A stretch of 64,000 nt of DNA, taken from NCBI GenBank assembly GCA_036186865.1, contig AP025066.1:15668639-15732638 (forward strand), read 5' to 3'. Source of the stretch: Eustoma russellianum (Eukaryota > Streptophyta > Magnoliopsida > Gentianales > Gentianaceae). The position numbers and the translations under genes were made by a program. This document shows positions 46,501 through 58,500 of this stretch, one piece after another. A model generated the notes under the pieces. That model worked only from the letters and a program-made list of their open reading frames with translations, ran no database searches and was not told the DNA's origin. The first letter of the stretch is position 1; every line of letters begins with the position of its first letter.

Positions 46501-49500
46501 CTACGACCTGTTTTTAAGTCATTTACTGTGAGTCTAGATAATGAACTTATTCCAGTTACAATTGAACAAGCCCTTAGAGATCCAAAATGGAATAAAGCTG
46601 TTAAGGAGGAAATGAACGCTTTCATCAAAAACAACACATGGGAACTTGTTCCCAGCACATGCTCACAGAACCCTGTTGGTTGCAAAGGGTTTTTTCAATT
46701 AAGTATAATTCGGATGGATCTATAAGTAGACACAAGGCTCGTCTAGTTGCAAAAGGATTTACACAAGAGTATGGAATCGATTATCTAGAAACATTTGCTC
46801 CAGTGGCAAAATTGAATACGGTAAGGATCATTTTCTCTATGGCTGTAAACCTTGATTAGGAGTTATATCAATTGAATATTAAAAATGTCTTTCTTAATGG
46901 AGAATTCAAAGAATTAGTCTTTATGGAAATTCCACCCGGTTATAAAACAGACGAAAATAAGTCTATGGTTTGCAAGCTAAAGAAATCTATTTATGGGTTG
47001 AAACAATCTCCTAGGGCATGGTTTGCTAGATTTACTAAAGTCTTGCTAAAATATGACTTCAAACAAGCACATAGTGATCACACTCTTTTTATCAATAAAA
47101 CTGATAACCTAATAACTATTCTAATAGTATATGTGGATGACATTATCTTAACCGGTAATAATGATATAGGAATTATAAGAATTAAGCAACAGCTTGCCAA
47201 AGAATTTGAACTTAAGGATTTAGGTCAACTAAAATATTTTTTGGGTATGGAAGTTGCAAGGAGTTCTCAGGGCCTATGTATCTCACAGAGAAAATATGTT
47301 ATTGATCTATTAAAAGAGACTGGCAGGCTATGTAAACCAGCCATTACTCCATTGGACCCGGGAAAGCCGCAGATACAGGTATTAATTGTTCTAATTCTGA
47401 GGTTGACAAACTCAGATATCAACGCTTAGTCGGAAAATTAATTTACATATCTCATACACGTCCAGATATATGTTATGCTGTGAGTTTTGTTAGTCAGTAT
47501 ATGCATTCTCTTGATGATTGTCATTTAAGTGCTGTTATGAGAATTCTTAGGTATTTGAAGGGTGTCCCAGGACAGGGGTTGTTTTTCAGAAAAACAGCGA
47601 ATAGATCTATCCAAGTGTTCACGGATGCTGATTGGGGAGGTTCAAGAGGAGATATGAGATCAACATCAGGGTATGCTACGTACTTATGGAAGAATCTAGT
47701 CACGTGGCGGAGTAAAAAGCAATCAGTCGTAGCACGAAGCAGTGCTGAAGCAGAGCTAAGAGCCGTAGCACTGGGTATCTGCGAGGGACTGTGGATTAAA
47801 CGAGTGTTGTTGGACTTGTGTTACCTTACGCATTCAAATATTCAGGTATATTGTGACAATATTTCTGCCATCAATATGGAATCACATGCATCATGACAAG
47901 TCCAAGCACGTTGAAATAGACCGCCATTTCATCAAAGAAAAAATTAAGGATGGCTCAGTATTCATTCAACATGTTCCATCTCACGAACAAGTTGCAGATA
48001 TTTTGACAAAGTCAGTAGCGATAGCAACATTTCAGAGATTGTCTATCAAGCTTGTGTATTAATATCTACACCAAGCTTGAGGGGGAGTGTAGAAAAATAG
48101 AGAAAAGAAAATAGGATTATTGTTTATTTATTAGAGGATATAGCAATAATGCCGTTAGGAGTCTTCCAAATCACACTGAAAATCCCTAAACTTCATCGGA
48201 AGGATTAGTTTTATTCTGTGAAAATCTTTATATCTTCTGTTCGAACCTTTGAATAAGCATACAGAAATTCACCCTGCGTCCCCTGCAGCTGCCGCTGTTG
48301 ATCGAAGTTGAAATTTTTCTTCAACCTATTTTCTTCAATTTAAGGTTGGAAGTTTGATGTGAAATTGCTGCTTTCAAGATAAGGAACTTAAAGGTGTTGT
48401 GACGCTATAACGTTTTTCTGCATCGACTGCTTCGCAAATCCCGCTGACCGCCTCTGACATTCCACCGGCGGCAACCCTTCTTGCTTTGTTGGCGTGGTAG
48501 CTGTTCTTTTTGGTACTTTTTGTATGATCTTAACAAGTTGCTGAAAAGTTTGTTGTTTGCCGCTGCCGTTTCGCGCGTAGAAGCAAAGGGAAAAATCTTT
48601 CTCGGTTACCTCCTTTGTCCTCTCCAGCGCTCCGGCTGATATCTCGATCTTCGGCAGGCCATCCCTTCTTTTTTAGGAAGATTTCAGTAGCAGCTCCGGC
48701 GTCTCTCAGGCGTCAGAATTTGACCCAGATCTATTTTATTGGATCTTGGTGTGAAACAGTCCAACCAGGTGATATAATTTTATTTTTGTTTTATTATCAT
48801 TGAGGTACTTTTGATTGTTTACATTTAGTTTCAAACTTTCTACATCTGTAACATACCTTAGATCTGTTGTTTTACTTGTAATAATTGATAGGATACGTCA
48901 TGATTTTTCCGTGAGACCATGTCTAAGGAGGAGGGGTGTAGGTAAGGGGAAGAAAAATGAAGATAGTCTAAGGGTAGCCTCTTGGAATGTAGGAACATTA
49001 AGTGGTAAATTGTTCGAGGTTATAGATACATTTAAGAGACGTAAGATAGATATAGCATGCCTCCAAGAAACTAGGTGGAAGGGGAATAAAAGTAAAGAGT
49101 GTAATGGGTATAAGTTGTATTCAGGGTCAGATGGAACCAGGAATGGGGTAGGATTCCTAGTAAAGATAGATTTACACACGAACGTGATTGATGTGATTAG
49201 ATATAATGATAGAATTATGGTGTTGAAGTTAGTACTAAATAAGGAGGTAGTGGCAGTGATTTGCGCCTATGCACCCCAAGTGGGACTAGGAGAACAGGAG
49301 AAGAAAAGGTTTTGGGATTGTTTAGATGGAGTGTTAAATGCAATACCCAGGGAGGAACGAATTTGTATCGGGGGTGATTTTAATGGACATATTGGAAAAA
49401 AGAGTGATGGTTTTCAGGCGGTACATGGCGGGTTTGGTTATGGAGATAGAAACGAACAGGGTAGAGATCTGCTAGACCTAGCAGTAGCCCATGACCTAGG

Positions 49501-52500
49501 CATTATAAACTCGTTTTTTAAGAAAAAAGAATCACATTTGATCACGTTTAACAGTGGAGGACGTCACACGCAGATCGACTATTTTCTGATGAGGCGTGAA
49601 GACCGACATTTGTGGAGAGACTGCAAGGTTATACCAGGAGAGACAGCGGTGATGCAACACCGGTTATTAGTGTTAGTTATAACATTGAGCCAAAAACTGA
49701 GTAAGGGGGTGAGAAAACTCCCACCCAGTATTCGATGGGGAAGTTTGAAGGACGAAAAAATTAATATATTCAAAGACAAGGTCATCTCTGCGAAACTAGA
49801 TCGTCTAGATGATGACACAAATCAGATGTGGGAAGTTATATCGACTACTATTACTCAAGCGGCGAGAGAAACGCTCAGGGTAACAACAGGAAAGAAGTCC
49901 GTACATAAAGAGGCGTGGTGGTGGAACGAGGATGTGCAACAAAAAATAAAAGACAAACAAAAGATTTTTAGAGAGCTGTTAAGATGCACCAATTGGGAAG
50001 AAAAAGTGCGATTGAAGGATAATTACAAAATCGCCAGGAAGGAGGCGAAGAAGGCAGTGACAGAGGCGAAAACTGCAGCTTATAAAAGGATGTATGAGAG
50101 ACTAGAAACAAAAGAAGGAGAACATGATATGTTCAAGATTGCCAAAGCTAGGGATCAAAAGAGGCAAGACCTAGGAGGCGGGAAGTTCATAAAAGGAGAA
50201 GATGGACATGTGTTAGTCAAAGCACAAGACATCAAGTTGAAATGGCAAACATACTTTCACAATCTTTTCAACGGCAGTAGTGCCGACTACGAAGAACGAG
50301 AAAGCACCACTAACCAACAACGACAACATAATAACTCTGACTGTCAAAACATCACACAAGGAGAGGTGATGAGAGCACTGAAGAAGATGGGAAGAGCTAA
50401 AGCGGTCGGCCTAGATAACATACCCATTGAGGCGTGGAAGCATTTAGGAGAGGAAGGTGTCCAATGGCTAACTACTCTGTTCAATCGTATTTACAAAACA
50501 GGAAAGATGCCAGATGAGTGGAGAAAGAGTGTCGTGGTCCCCCTATATAAGAACAAAGGAGACGCACAGTGTTGTGAGAACTATAGAGGGATTAAGTTGC
50601 TAAGTCATACCATGAAGTTATGGGAGAGAATAATCGAAACTCGGATTAGGAGAGAAACTCAGGTTACGGCGAATCAATTCGGTTTTATGCCAGGAAGGTC
50701 AACTACGGAAGCAATACACATTCTCAGGAGATTAATGGAGAAGTATAGAGAGAAGAAGCGCGGTTTACATATGGTTTTCATTGATCTTGAAAAAGCATAT
50801 GATAGTGTGCCGCGTAGCCTGATATGGGATAGTCTGGAGGCAAGAAGGATCCCTATCAAGTATATAGACATAATTAGAGATATGTATGCTAGGACAAAAA
50901 CAACTGTTCGTACGGCTGTGGGGAATACAGACTTCTTTCCGGTGGAGGTCGGTCTCCATCAAGGGTCTGCGTTGAGTCCATTTCTTTTTGCCGTTGTCCT
51001 TGACGAGTTGTCAAAGCCGATACAGGAGGCAGTCCCGTGGTGTATGCTTTTTGCTGACGATATTGCATTAGCCGCAGAAAGTAGACATACCCTGAGTATG
51101 AGAGTAGAGCAGTGGAGAGATGTTTTAGAGAGAAAAGGCTTAAGATTAGCCGTTCTAAGACCGAGTATCTACACTGCGACTTCAGCGGCGTAGCAGACAG
51201 TGAGGATAGCCAACTCACCATCGATGGTCAAGTGGTACCACAGGTAAGTAAGTTTAAGTACCTAGGATCATTTGTACAGCAGAATGGCGACATAGATAAT
51301 GATGTAGCACATCGAGTTCAAGCAGGCTGGTGTAGATGGAGGGCGGCCTCAGGGGTGCTGTGTGATAAAAATTTCCCAACTAAATTAAAGGAAAAATTTT
51401 ATAAGGTGGCAGTGCGACCGGCAATGCTATATGGGACAGACTGCTGGGCCATCAAGAAGTCACAACTACAGAAGATGGAAGTGGCAGAGATGAAAATGTT
51501 AAGATGGATGTGTGGGCATACAAGGCTAGACCGGATCAGAAACGAGGTGTTTCGAGAAAGGTTAGGCGTGGCTAGTATAGCCGATAAGATAAGGGAGGGA
51601 AGATTGAGATGGTTTGGACATGTCAAGCGGAGACAGACAACGGCGTCGGTCAGAGCAATTGAAAGCCTAATTGTAGAGGGAAACAGGAGTAAAGGCAGAC
51701 CCAAAATGACTTGGGATGAGCAAATAAGACACGACTTACTAGATTTGCACCTTTCTGAGGACATGGTTCAGGATAGGAGTTTATGGAGACATAAGATTAA
51801 GGTTAACGAGGTATAAGTCATATATAGGGACACTTTAGAGTATATGTAGGGACATAGATAAGCATAGACACTATCTACGTTTTAGGTTAACTTCCAACTT
51901 GGTAGCGTATGTTCTACCGTTGTTTTACATTACATGTACATATATACGTGATGTGTATTTTAAATATTGAAAGGTCTTTATTTGTATTTCTTGAATTTAC
52001 TCACTAACACACTAGCACAACATATACATATTATCATGTCATTTATGCAGGGAGAGCCGGGGGTCTCACTGGAAGCAGACTCTCTATCCCTTGGGATAGA
52101 GGTATTGTCTGCCTACCACTTACCCTCCCCAGACCCTGACGATAGCTTTTGCTGTCGTTGGGATATACTGGGTACGGATGATGATGATGATGATGAATGA
52201 AAGAAGTATCCAATATTTATTTCTCCCTGTAAGATTCCCAGATTTCATTGATAATTAAAGCAAGTATTATTCCATAATTCATCAAAGTATTTCTTTACTT
52301 CGCTATATCGATCATTTTCTTCATCTGCACTCTACGATAAACTATATCCCTCTTCTTAGTGCAACCTCGGTTAAATCATCTCTAGAACAATACATCCTTT
52401 AAGGAACCCGTTACTCCTCTACAGCATTTGGGTCATTTTCTCATGTGCACTCTACGATAAACTATATCCCTCTAGTGCAACTACGTCGCATCTTTCTTAA

Positions 52501-55500
52501 TAATTTCCTTCATATCTTTTTCACTCTACTGTTTTTGTTTAATTAACTCTCTTGAATTTCATAATGCCGTATAGGTGCATCCAACCGTCTTCAGACTGCT
52601 CATTTATCTACTGACATGAACGGAACCTTAACTTCATTTTGAAATACAAATTTGGAAGTCTGAATCCCATGGAATAACCAATGACAGAATCAAAGTTTGC
52701 CAACACTCAATTTGATTCGCATGTTCTTGTCAAGATGAGAGCGCAGCCATTTGCAGATACTAAACAAGTTTCTCTCTAATTCTCAGCCAACATAAAACTG
52801 AACGAAAACTTGGCATTCGTGTTCTGTGCAGGATATTCAATAATAATTTTCTTTTTAAAGAAAAAAACTATACTAAAGGAAAACGCTGTTCTCGCTATTT
52901 TGATGACTTGTTTAGATACATTTCTGGAGCATGGTTAGAAATCCAGCAGATTTGAAATCTGAGATGTTTTCATTTACAGGCCATAGGACTTGACATGTCT
53001 ATACAAACTCATTAGACAAAAGGAGACAGTAATCAAATGACAGCACACAGAAAAAAGGTTCTTGCTCCGCTGACATTAGACCATTCTCTTCAGAAACTGG
53101 CGAGAGAGGGATATAGAGGGTTAAAGCTAGGTAGCAAAAGACGAAAACCTGAAGCAGGTCCAAAATAATGTGGAGGGATTCATATACAGCTATAAAAAGA
53201 TATATCCTCCTTTTAAATTTTTTACTTCTTTTTTTGGGTTATTTGCTTTTGGAGGGTTGCTGCTGGGGAAAGAAGATTTGGCGGGGGGAGCTAGGGGGAG
53301 GGGGAGGGGGAGCGGTTTGTAAATAATGCTACATAGAAAGGTGATCACACTAAAAGCTCTTTTGCCTTTTGTGAAGCTAACTGCAGCTAATTCAATCGAA
53401 GCGGAAGTTTTACAGCTCTAGAACAAACAGAAGTTTTTTTCAACTCTTGCTTAGAATGGTCTATAGCCTGTCACGCACTCTTCTACAGAATATGTTGGAA
53501 GTGTTAGGCGTTACAAGATGGAAATTTCGACCATATTATTGCGAAGGGCTAGCATTATCATAGCTCCTGACTATGTTGTATGTTGAAGGAAAGCAGGTAA
53601 AACATGGCGACTCTGACATAATGGATGTTAGCTTTTTTATTCTGCAGGACAGCAGTCAGATTTTTGTAGAAACAATAGATATTACATCACTTTCCTTTAA
53701 CCTCTTCTTTGGAAGGGAGTTAATCTACTCAAACCAAAGCAAATACTCTGCTTAACTTGTATCATACTCCATTTATTATTGAATGTAACACAAAAACACA
53801 AGCATGCCTGACTCTTAAACAACAGTAGGCAAAAAAATACACCCTCTACTCACTGAATAGGATAGGACTATTTCCACGACCTATTTGCTCTTCCACCAAT
53901 GTTTCAAGGGTGAAATATAGCTATGGAGGGTGGCGGAAGTATAGTCTTAATATCAAAAGAAACATTTCATTATTTTCTAGAACACATGATTAAGCCTCTG
54001 TCTGTCAAATAAAAGCATGGTGACTCTGACATAGTGGATGTTCGCTTTTTTATGCTGCAGGACAGCAGTAAGTTTTTTTTTTGTAGAAATAATAAGTATT
54101 GTATCACTCTCCTTTAACCTTTTCTTTGGACGGGAGTTCACCTACACACAAACCAATGCAAATACTCTGCTGAACTTGTTTTATCCTCCATTTATTATTG
54201 ACTAAACACAAGGATGCCTGACTCTTGAACCCCAGAAGGGCAAAAAAGTAAACCCTCTACTAACTGAATAGGGTAGGACTATTTCTACGACCCCTTTGCT
54301 CTTCCACCAATGTTTCAAGAGTGAAATATAGCTATAAAGGGTGGTGGAAAAGATGAGTGAAATATAGCTACGGAGAGTGGTGGAAAAGCAAAAAATGGAG
54401 TATAATAATGGTAGTCTTTGCAGTTTAGGCTTTCATTTGTAAATGCAACAGTAAACCAGAGCTTCATACATCAAGATTCCCCATTTACATAGATTATTAC
54501 ATCATATCTTCATTTCCTTAGACCTATGCCTGTAATGGATCTTATAAATGGTAGGTGGACCAAACTCTAGCAAAAATATGAAAACTTTTAATCCTGCAAC
54601 TGTTTCGATGAGTGCCTCTTAGTCTAGGTAAATTAGAAGTCTACTTCAGAGGAAATGTTCTGTATATAGCTCACTCGTATTTGAACAGTTTGGTGTATTT
54701 TGTTCTGATGTACATCTTTTTGTACTCGATTCTAAGATACAAATTGAGCCACAACTTTCTCTTCCACCAGGTAAAGCAGTTTCATTTAGACGCTTGAACC
54801 TTTTCCTGTTGTTTCTGAAGCTATTTTATACACACAGTGATACATTTTAACCCTTGATCAGAATAAATGGTGTTCTGCTCTCATGTAAGTAGACGGCCAA
54901 ACTATACACCCAGTATAAGCATAAGCCGATCTTTGAATATAGCTCACTCGTATTGAACAGTTTGGTGTAGTTTGTTCTGATGTTCATCTTTTTGTACTCA
55001 GATTCTAAGATCCAAAATGAGCCACAACTTTCTCTTCCACCAGGTAAAGCCGTTTCATTTAAACGGTTGAGCCTTTTCTTGTTGTTCTGAAGCTATTTTA
55101 TACAGAGTGATACATTTTAACCCTTGATCAGAATAATTGGTGTTCTGCTCTCATGTAAGTAGACGGCCAAACTATATACCCAGTATAAGCATAAGCCAAT
55201 CTTTCAACACACCAACAAAATGGCAAAATGCCCCCCCCCCCTACAAGCACCTAGGTCTGTCACTGATACATATCATAACAAATGGAACATGTTTTAACCC
55301 CCCCCCCCCCCCCGGGGTAAGCACAACGTAACCCAAGCATGTGTAAAACTCAGGACCTTCCTTTTCAACTGAAGAATAAGGTCAGTATTCAACTAACTCA
55401 TGTTCTCAGAACATACCTTGGCACAGAATTTTCAACTTTCTTGGACGCAATCCTGCCTTTTGGAGCAGATGATAACTGCCAGGAAAATATAGACCAACTC

Positions 55501-58500
55501 AGAGACAGATATGGATAGGATGTCAGCCTCAATTCCTCAAATAACAATAGACCTAACCTGAGAAGCTATGTCAACTCCAATCTCATCAAGCACCTAAGAA
55601 GGGGGGAAAAATGAACCACAAGATATCAGTCATGTACTTGCCTAACATGCCACTTAATAAAATTTCACACTGAAAAAGTGATTTAGATGACCTGGTTCGT
55701 AAGCTCTTCGGTCTCTTCCTCAGCCTCATCCTTGTCCAAGGTCTCGTCAATGGATTCAGACATCATTTCAATCTATAGTAAACGCCAAAGACAATTCTCA
55801 AAAAAGAAGATAAACTATCAATTGAAGGCTCATGCAGTAGTTAAAAAGGAAAAAGATCTCAAGGTAAATCTGTGAATGTTTGCACATCACGCCCTTTTGC
55901 AAAACGAAGTAGATTATTTCATACGAGGTTCTAGCGATGCAGAGAGCAATCGTTCCCGGTATGATAATCAAATTTGGCAAACCGGTTAAGCGTTGATTAT
56001 TCATAATTGTATGACAGAACTTTAAAGTGTGATGGTAAACTTACTGTCATGTCCATCTGAGCTGACTGTTTTTGAAATTCTTGAATCACTTTTGCTTGTT
56101 TTGCAGGTGCCATTTGCTGCAAAAGTAGAAGGATAAAAGAAGATGAAAAATTTAGATTTGACAGAATAATTCTGTATGCCAAATAAGAAGTAGAAACGGA
56201 TACACCTTAATGAGCAAAAATTTTATAATTGACAGAATACTGCACCATTCCTAGCCTAACTCAGATGGCACGATAAACAACAAAGACAAAAAATGAAAAG
56301 ATTGATTCTATAACCGATGCTGTGCTTGTTTAATCAGAAAACTGACTCCAGGTGAACTTTAATAAGTAATGGATATTCTTATATCTGGACAGTGGCTTTT
56401 GAAATTATTCGAGACAACTATCAAGCTTTATAGAATAAGGCTTGTCAACAAGTGTCAGGCTAACTGGAGGAAAAATCAGAGTCAGACAGCAACTCTTGAG
56501 TAAGGATATAGAGTTATAAAAAGGCAAACTATCATTTCCCAAACTGAAATGACAAGAACCAGAAGTTATTCCATATAGTCATCCTTCAGGAAAGTGTACC
56601 TTGTTCATAGCGGTCATTGCTTTCGTTGCACCTTTCATACCAGTTGAAATTGAAGTACTAGCATATAAGGCCTGAACAAACATTAAAGAACACAAACACA
56701 GATGATGCACATTGTTTTCCAAAATAGATACCTTCATAACTGGAATGGCTTACCTGGGTATGAGTCGCCACACCTCTAATCTGTGCACGGCTACCTTGCA
56801 AATTGACTATTTGCTGTCGCAAACGAACAAGTTGACGAGCTAAGATTCTGGTGGCAGCCTGGTTTCAATGACCAAAGGACAGGTAGGGTGATTAATATCC
56901 AAGTAAAAGGATGATAACCAACAGATCTAAATCCTTCAAAATTAGCTTGTGCAACTTGGTCTATCCCTTATCTAGCCTTGGGCCATACGCCAGTGGTTTG
57001 AGGAAGCAAATGCAACAATGAGTTTCGGCTAAACAGTTTCCCTTGCATAAACACACTAGCTTTCATATACCGATTTCAGAATTTAATCATTAGAGATGGA
57101 ATACAGAAAAACCCAACAACCTTGAAACCCTTCCCCTGTATGCCACCCTCGAGAACTTGTTCATTATATTTGTATTCATCTTTTTACAAATCACAAAACA
57201 TACCCCCTCATCATTTTGTTCTCATGTTAGTGATGTATAGGCATTTAGTGTTTGCTATATGTTCTCACCAATGTGAAGAGAGCATTGACTAACCCTTCAG
57301 TCAATAACAATTAGACAGCTTGAATATATGAAAGGGATATTTACTCATGAAATGCAAAAGTACCTAGTATTTTTTAAGGTTTATGATTCTTTTTTTCTAC
57401 TGTAAACAAGCATTCATTTTTTGTGCAGTCATCTTTTTTGTGCATCACATGAAATATCCTCCGTCAACAATTCCAAACTAGTCATCTATTGCATTGATAT
57501 TAACTTTACATTCTCACCGACTTGAAGAGAGCATTGGCAACCTCTTGGAGAACGACTAATAAACAGCATGATTACATGAGAGGGATATCAACAAACAATA
57601 CTCAACAGCGCATATTATCATTTAGTACAAGCAACATTTAATAAGCAAAAGTCCACAAAACCCCACAGGCAAAGGATGCACATAAAAATACTACATGTAT
57701 GAAAACATATTATGGCATAAACTTGCCTGATAAAACACTAAGATAGAAGTAATTTTAAATCAAGCTGGTCAAGACTCTTCACTTTAATTGTGGTAAAAAG
57801 GTCATTAATCACAAAAGCAACGTGGAAGAAATCTATTATTATTTTACTCCGTCTATCATTATTTGAAAAGTAGTAGACATCTGAGTAGAGTAACAAGTGT
57901 CAGACATTTATATCCAGGACATCTAGCTTTATCGGAACTGAACATCATCTCCAAATAAATAATTTCAAAATTTCTAGTAAAGATCTAGTCATTTAATCCT
58001 TTAGAAGAAATTTTCTTTTACACTGGGTGTAAAGTTCTTTTCAGAAAGGACATTTTGCACTTATTGTTAATGGATTAAATAGCAGCATCTTTTGAGTTCA
58101 TCATGTAAAGAGGTAGCTGAACAAAGATTCAACTTATCAAAGCAACATTGATTGGTTTTGACGATAAAACAAAAAGAAAAGGAAAAAAAATCTGTATAAC
58201 ACTTCCATACATGCCTAATTTGTACACTAGTATAAATACTTTTCATCACTACAATGTAGCAAGCACTATGCTCAAACATTTCTATAGACGTGCAAAAATT
58301 TAACAAATAATCAAAAACCAGATATGACTTCACATCTCAGCTCTTACCGTGCTACTGAATTCCCAAAAGGCTAACTTTAGAATTTTCATCTCAAAATGCA
58401 CAAATATTTGCATAGACAGGCAAAAGTTGAGTAAATCATCACATAATAGACATGGCTTCACATCTCAGCTCTCACCATGCTACTGCAACCCCTAAAAGCA

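Larger units (their letters stand above)
44311..52297 (+). mobile_element. Ty1/copia element in the VPS2 intron, split by an RTE LINE
   Basis: The 5' LTR begins TGTAGAAAAATAGAG at 44311. The matching 3' LTR begins at 48088 straight after the polypurine tract TTGAGGGGGAG. The 5-bp sequence CTTCG precedes 44311 (44306-44310) and recurs near 52298 after the LINE, so it is the likely target duplication, although the 3' end there lacks the usual CA. The 5' LTR loses similarity near 44490 and only the end of Gag remains, so a deletion removed the rest of the 5' LTR and most of Gag. The 3' LTR is interrupted at about 48172 by the LINE. An AATGAAAGAA stretch of the 5' LTR (about 44491) reappears just after the LINE tail (52194). 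Confidence 0.8.
43602..55416 (-). other. Giant last intron of the VPS2-type gene
   Basis: Begins GTATGT after exon 10 and ends GAGTACAG before the 61-nt last exon. It holds a CA/TA microsatellite, a copia element split by an RTE LINE, local tandem duplications and a G-rich tract. Both retrotransposons are on the strand opposite to the gene. All other introns of the gene are between about 0.1 and 1.9 kb. Confidence 0.88.

Noticed and set aside
55137..55331. 64-residue ORF ending in a proline run
   Set aside because: The prolines come from poly-C tracts in an intron, and the first part is one unit of a tandem duplication.
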